9,790 bases of DNA, from assembly GCA_017608725.1 (NCBI GenBank), contig JAFCFG010000020.1, forward strand, positions 1 to 9,790, in the 5' to 3' direction. Positions 6,246-9,790 of the stretch are shown in pieces. The position numbers and the translations under genes were made by a program. The first letter of the stretch is position 1. Each line of letters opens with the position of its first letter. The DNA comes from Candidatus Iainarchaeum sp. Its GTDB lineage: Archaea; Iainarchaeota; Iainarchaeia; Iainarchaeales; GCA-2688035. A model generated the notes under the pieces. The model did not search any database. It was not told where the DNA came from and saw only the letters and a program-made list of their open reading frames with translations.

Positions 6246-7912
6246 AGAATTTCTGCAAGCTTTTTGCTGTCATGCCTTAAAAGGTCCTTCTTCTGCCATT
6301 CCTCTTTCACGTTGTGCTTCCTATCAATTAGGTCAGCTTCAATAACCTTCAAACCCTTGGGCAGATTCTGCTTGTCCAACTCAATCAGCTTTGCATTCTC
6401 TTTTTTGTAGCTGTCCAAAACGCTTTTGCTTGGCCTGCTGTTGTTAACTATTACCGCGTCCAAGACATTTTTTCCAAGGTAGCGCTCAATTGCTTCAACA
6501 TGCCGGCTTACAGGGTAATCATCCGTCTGGCCTGCCTGGGTCATTATGTTGCAGATATACACTTTCTTTGCCCTGCTCCTTTTGATTGCCTCAGGCATTC
6601 CCCTTACAAGCAGGTTGGTGACAACAGAGGTAAAAAGGCTGCCAGGGCCAAGCACGATCAAATCCGCCTGCTCTATGGCCTTTGCTGCTTCAGACAGAAT
6701 TGGTGAATTCCCTGGCTTTAAAAAAACCCTCTTAATAGGGGGCTTTCCCGGTTTCCTGACATTGAATTCCTGCTCAACTATTTTTCCATCAGCAAGCTCA
6801 GCGCACAAATGAGTGTCCTGCAGTGTTGAGGGCAGAACCTTTCCCTCTATTGCAAGAATCTTGCTTGTTTCCTTCACAGCCTGCTCAAAGCTGCCTGTTA
6901 CTTTTGCCAGGCCGGCAATCAAAAGGTTGCCAAGGCTCATTCCATTGAGCTTTTCCCCTCCGTCAAACCTGTACTGGAACAGCTGCTTCAGCAGCTCATG
7001 GGAATTGCTCAAACTAATCAAACAGTTTCTAATGTCCCCAGGAGGCAAAACATTCAGGTCATTTCTCAGGACTCCACTGCTTCTGCCGCTGTCTGTAACA
7101 GTAACAATTGCAGTAAGGTGCTTTGTGTATTCTTTCAAGCCCTGCAAAACGCATGGCAAGCCAGTTCCTCCGCCAAGTGCAACCACCCTGAAGCCATTTC
7201 CCTTCCTCTTGCTGGTCTTGATTTCCTCAAGAAGCGGCTGCAACTCAGAAACCCCTTTTATTGCGTAATCAGGTTCCTCCAAAGCATTCCTTGGCCTCAA
7301 GGACTTGTATCTTCCCTTAAGCATTCTAACGCTCACCATTCCAAGCTTGTTGGCAATCTTTATCTCATTGTAGATTCTGTCCCCAATAACTACCACATCA
7401 CTTGGCTTCAAATTCAGTTTGCGCAACGCAAATTTGAATTTCGCCTCCTTACTCACATCCTTTTCAATGTCGTGAATCAAAATCAAATCAAATTCCTTTT
7501 GCAGGCCAAGCAACTCAATTTTTTTACTCTGCCTCTCAAAAATGCCGCTAGTAATCAAAACAAGTTTCAGGCCCTGTTTCTTCAAAGCTTTCAGGCCGGG
7601 CAGAACATCAGGGAAGAGCTCAATATGCTCAACCTCATCACTGTTGTATGCGCTAAAGCCTGCCTCAACAATTTTTTCCCTCCGGTCCTTGCTTAACTTG
7701 AATTTCTCACACATTCTGTCAAATATGTTCTCCAGGGGCCCAAGCTGGTTAAAGAGCTTAACCTGCATTTGGTAGGCCTCGTCCCTGCCCAAAGGCAAGC
7801 CAGCCCTGACCATTGCAGCAGCTGCTCGCTTCCTTGCGTTGTCAATAAGTGTGCCACTGCAATCAAACAAGGTGTCGTCCAAATCAAAAAACACTGCTTT
7901 CACTTCTGGCAT
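6227..7912 (-). CDS. HAD-family phosphatase fused to a GlmR/YvcK (CofD-like) protein
   Basis: This is a 561-residue two-domain protein. Residues 1-235 are a HAD hydrolase: motif I FFDLDDT (Asp10, Asp12), motif II LITSG (Thr121/Ser122), motif III Lys around 155-158, and motif IV VIGDRIYNE, where the last acid is Glu183 rather than Asp. Residues 240-561 are a full-length GlmR/YvcK domain, with GGGTG (247-251), TVTDSGRSSG (271-280), PPGDIRNCL (290-298), GPGS (422-425) and NIMTQAGQTDDY (455-466). These motifs separate it from the F420 enzyme CofD. In Bacillus, GlmR binds UDP-GlcNAc and stimulates GlmS; here glmS is two genes upstream in the same operon. A perfect AGGAGG 7 nt before the ATG at 7912 fixes the start, 11 bp after the acetyltransferase gene. 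The HAD substrate is unknown; a sugar phosphate of the pathway is a reasonable guess. Confidence 0.9.
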   Translation of the reverse strand: MPEVKAVFFDLDDTLFDCSGTLIDNARKRAAAAMVRAGLPLGRDEAYQMQVKLFNQLGPLENIFDRMCEKFKLSKDRREKIVEAGFSAYNSDEVEHIELFPDVLPGLKALKKQGLKLVLITSGIFERQSKKIELLGLQKEFDLILIHDIEKDVSKEAKFKFALRKLNLKPSDVVVIGDRIYNEIKIANKLGMVSVRMLKGRYKSLRPRNALEEPDYAIKGVSELQPLLEEIKTSKRKGNGFRVVALGGGTGLPCVLQGLKEYTKHLTAIVTVTDSGRSSGVLRNDLNVLPPGDIRNCLISLSNSHELLKQLFQYRFDGGEKLNGMSLGNLLIAGLAKVTGSFEQAVKETSKILAIEGKVLPSTLQDTHLCAELADGKIVEQEFNVRKPGKPPIKRVFLKPGNSPILSEAAKAIEQADLIVLGPGSLFTSVVTNLLVRGMPEAIKRSRAKKVYICNIMTQAGQTDDYPVSRHVEAIERYLGKNVLDAVIVNNSRPSKSVLDSYKKENAKLIELDKQNLPKGLKVIEADLIDRKHNVKEEWQKKDLLRHDSKKLAEILIGLIS

Positions 7913-7914
7913 TA

Positions 7915-7930
7915 AAAGGCCTCCTACAAA
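7915..7930 (-). promoter_or_regulatory. Strong Shine-Dalgarno site of the HAD-GlmR gene
   Basis: On the minus strand GTAGGAGGCCTTTTA precedes ATG. The AGGAGG overlaps the TAG stop of the upstream acetyltransferase gene, coupling the two genes tightly and confirming the start at 7912. Confidence 0.75.
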
Positions 7931-8370
7931 TCCACCCGCATTTCAATCCCCTGTTTCTTCAAGCCGCACTTGCCATAGAATGGAATATGGTGCTGAGTGC
8001 AGGATAATATAACCTTGTAGCAATTCTTTTCCCTTGCCTTTTCAAGCAAATGCTCAACTATTTTCCTGCCAACCCCCTTTTTCCTGTGCCTGTTGTCAAC
8101 AACAATGTTCTCAATATGGGCATAGGGCTTACCGCCATGGGAAAGATTCAGCTGCAGCAGAAGGGTTCCTGTTCCAAGCAACTCGCCATCCTGCTCCAAA
8201 ACGCAGACATGGTAGTTTTCATCCTTAATCATTCTGTCCAAAATAACCCTAAGCTGATTTTGCGGAACATTAAGGTCATCCCCCTTTGGAGGGCTCAACT
8301 GATGCAGCAAGTGCAGCAGCCTGTCCAAATCCCTGTGCTCTGCATGCCTTAACTCAAATGCCTTGTCCAT
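7924..8370 (-). CDS. GNA1-like glucosamine-6-phosphate N-acetyltransferase (GNAT family)
   Basis: This 148-residue single-domain GNAT enzyme resembles eukaryotic GNA1 rather than the bacterial GlmU acetyltransferase. GNA1 transfers acetyl from acetyl-CoA to glucosamine-6-P, giving GlcNAc-6-P. GNA1-like stretches seen here are ENYHVCVLE (51-59), IENIVVDNRHRKKGVG (86-101), NCYKVILSC (116-124) and IPFYGKCGLKKQGIEM (129-144). The acetyl-CoA pyrophosphate loop R-x-x-G-x-G is residues 96-101, and Tyr132 in PFYGK lies where GNA1 enzymes carry their conserved active-site Tyr. Length is about that of GNA1 (150-180). The ATG at 8370 is one base after the glmS stop, with GTGGAG close upstream, so the two are co-translated. 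Placement directly after glmS, whose product is the GNA1 substrate, is the strongest support. Another small GNAT specificity cannot be excluded from sequence alone. Confidence 0.75.
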   Translation of the reverse strand: MDKAFELRHAEHRDLDRLLHLLHQLSPPKGDDLNVPQNQLRVILDRMIKDENYHVCVLEQDGELLGTGTLLLQLNLSHGGKPYAHIENIVVDNRHRKKGVGRKIVEHLLEKAREKNCYKVILSCTQHHIPFYGKCGLKKQGIEMRVDL

Positions 8371-8371
8371 A

Positions 8372-9790
8372 CTACTCCACCGTCACGCTCTTTGCAAGAT
8401 TCCTTGGCCTGTCAATATCACAGCCCCTTAAGTCAGCAATGAAATAAGCAAACAACTGCAGGGGAACAACGTTTACAATCGGCTGCAGCAACTCATTTGT
8501 TTTTGGAACAAAGACTGTTTCATCAACCCTTTCCTCTAATTGGCCATTGCCATAGTTTGCAATAGCTATCACCTTCCCGCCCCTGGCCTTTACCTCCTCA
8601 ATATTCCCAAGAATCTTCTCATAGCTCTTATCGTTCACAGCAAGGAAAACAACAGGCATCTCGCTGTCAATTAAAGCAATTGGGCCATGCTTCATCTCAG
8701 CTGCAGGCATTGCCTCTGCATGGAAATAGCTTATCTCCTTCAGCTTAAGAGCGCCCTCCAAAGCAATCGGGTAGTTAACGCCCCTGCCCAAAAACAGGGC
8801 GTTCCTTTTCTCAAAATACTTTTTTGCAATCTGCTCAACCTTCTTGCTCTGCTGCAAAACCAGGTCAATCTGGGCAGGAATTTTCTTTAAATCAGGAATC
8901 AGCCCAAGCAATTCCCGTGGCTCAACTTTCTTCAGCTTCAACGCAAAAGCAATTGCAATCATTGAAAGGGCAGTTAGCTGGCAGGTGAATGCCTTTGTTG
9001 AGGCAACACCAATCTCCGGGCCGGCATTGATGTAAAGCACATAGTCAGATTCCCTTGCAATGGTTGAGCCAACAACATTTATTATTGAGAGAACGGTTGC
9101 ATTTCTTGACTTGGCTTCCCTAACAGCGGCCAATGTGTCAGCTGTTTCACCGCTCTGGCTTATTGCAACAACGAGCGTTTTTTCATCAATCACCGGCTGC
9201 CTGTACCTGAATTCGGAAGCATATTCGGTTTCAACAGGCAAGTTGCAGAGTTCTTCAAAAAGATACTCTGAAACCATTCCTGCGTGGTAAGCTGTTCCGC
9301 AGCCCACCAAAACAATTCTGTTGAATTGGGCTGCCCTGCCAAGAAGTTCCTCAATCTCCTGCAATTCAATGCTGTCCTGCAACAGCCTCCCCTGCATGGT
9401 TTCCCTGCACTTATCAGGCTGCTGCATTATCTCCTTCAACATGAAGTGCTTGAAGCTGCCCTTGCTTGCCTGGCCTGGCTTCCAATCAATGGTTTCAGGC
9501 TCTTTCCGAATTGGCTTGTTCAAGAAAAAGTTCTTGAAATTTGCCTTTTTGTTCAGCAAAATCATTTCGTTGTCCAACAAAAAAGCGGCCTTGTTTGTGT
9601 GCTGCAAAAAAGCGGTTACATCGCTTGCAAGGAAGAACCCGCTGTTTCCGTTAAAGCCAACAACCAGGGGGCTGTTTCTTCTCGCGCCAACAACTTCCCT
9701 GGTTTCAGCATCAAGCACAGCAATGGCAAAGCTGCCCTGCAACTTGGTTAGGGCGGCACTAACAGCATCGGGAAAACCCTTTGTTTTCCT
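8372..9790 (-). CDS. glmS: Glutamine-fructose-6-phosphate aminotransferase GlmS (5' end outside the window)
   Basis: GlmS turns fructose-6-P and glutamine into glucosamine-6-P, the first step to UDP-GlcNAc. The frame is open to the right edge, giving 472 residues of an expected 600 or so. The missing part is the N-terminus with the glutaminase Cys, so a TTG at 9742 is internal, not the start. Visible in order: the end of the glutaminase domain (LTKLQGSFAIAVLD, LASDVTAFLQHT), the linker HFMLKEIMQQP, and the first SIS domain (VGCGTAYHAG, EYASEFRYR, AISQSGETADT, GVASTKAFTCQLTAL). The second SIS domain follows (FLGRGVNYPIALEGALKLKE, HAEAMPAAEMKHGP). The tail PRNLAKSVTVE equals the classic GlmS C-terminus, whose Lys binds the sugar. 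All recognisable isomerase residues are intact. It is the first visible gene of the glmS-GNAT-HAD/GlmR operon; its promoter is outside the window. Confidence 0.97.
   Translation of the reverse strand, partial: RKTKGFPDAVSAALTKLQGSFAIAVLDAETREVVGARRNSPLVVGFNGNSGFFLASDVTAFLQHTNKAAFLLDNEMILLNKKANFKNFFLNKPIRKEPETIDWKPGQASKGSFKHFMLKEIMQQPDKCRETMQGRLLQDSIELQEIEELLGRAAQFNRIVLVGCGTAYHAGMVSEYLFEELCNLPVETEYASEFRYRQPVIDEKTLVVAISQSGETADTLAAVREAKSRNATVLSIINVVGSTIARESDYVLYINAGPEIGVASTKAFTCQLTALSMIAIAFALKLKKVEPRELLGLIPDLKKIPAQIDLVLQQSKKVEQIAKKYFEKRNALFLGRGVNYPIALEGALKLKEISYFHAEAMPAAEMKHGPIALIDSEMPVVFLAVNDKSYEKILGNIEEVKARGGKVIAIANYGNGQLEERVDETVFVPKTNELLQPIVNVVPLQLFAYFIADLRGCDIDRPRNLAKSVTVE

Noticed and set aside
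6227..7195. CofD (2-phospho-L-lactate transferase of F420 synthesis) as the identity of the C-terminal domain
   Set aside because: The motif set GGGTGLP, TVTDSGRSSG, LPPGDIRNCL and NIMTQAGQTD is that of GlmR/YvcK, and the gene lies with glmS rather than F420 genes.
6998..7696. A 232-residue plus-strand frame opposite the HAD-GlmR gene
   Set aside because: It overlaps completely the conserved GGGTG and HAD motifs on the other strand and shows no family features.
9695..9742. TTG at 9742 as the start of glmS
   Set aside because: The frame continues upstream with residues typical of GlmS (ending AALTKLQGSFAIAV) to the window edge, so the gene is simply cut by the window.

Overview
The window looks archaeal. 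The evidence is a HerA/FtsK-type ATPase, TATA-like boxes at archaeal spacing, T-tract (not hairpin) gene ends, heavy AGA/AGG and ATA codon use, a cas6 gene, and an MNT/HEPN pair. Base composition is moderate, a little above 40% GC by eye. Small compact genes, a long Glu/Lys-rich ATPase and a bacterial/eukaryotic-style amino-sugar pathway would fit a DPANN-type archaeon such as Diapherotrites or a relative, but no rRNA or marker gene is present, so this is a guess.

Region 1 (1-1740, all minus strand) is the edge of a CRISPR-cas locus. Reading with transcription, cas6 comes first, then a small HEPN gene that seems to have lost the middle of its domain, then an intact MNT nucleotidyltransferase gene overlapping it by 28 bp. 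After a 75-bp spacer comes the 5' part of a gene running off the left edge, possibly a Cas8-like large subunit. No CRISPR repeats are visible, so any array lies outside.

Region 2 (1741-1889) is a divergent promoter region between cas6 and the ATPase gene.

Region 3 (1890-6056, plus strand) is one very long gene. It encodes a HerA-superfamily ATPase whose Walker A motif is split between its Lys and Ser by a 435-residue intein. The intein carries a two-motif LAGLIDADG homing endonuclease. The spliced protein would be about 953 residues.

Region 4 (6057-6245) is the convergent junction. It holds two tandem 62-bp repeats, and the second covers the last codons and stop of the gene to its right. 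Three A-tracts there read as T-tracts for the minus-strand operon.

Region 5 (6227-9790, minus strand) is a tight operon, transcribed right to left: glmS (5' end cut by the window), a GNA1-like glucosamine-6-phosphate N-acetyltransferase, and a HAD phosphatase fused to a GlmR/YvcK protein. GlmS makes glucosamine-6-P and the GNAT would acetylate it to GlcNAc-6-P (the eukaryotic order of steps). In bacteria GlmR senses UDP-GlcNAc and controls GlmS. Together they look like a self-contained, feedback-controlled entry module for UDP-GlcNAc synthesis.
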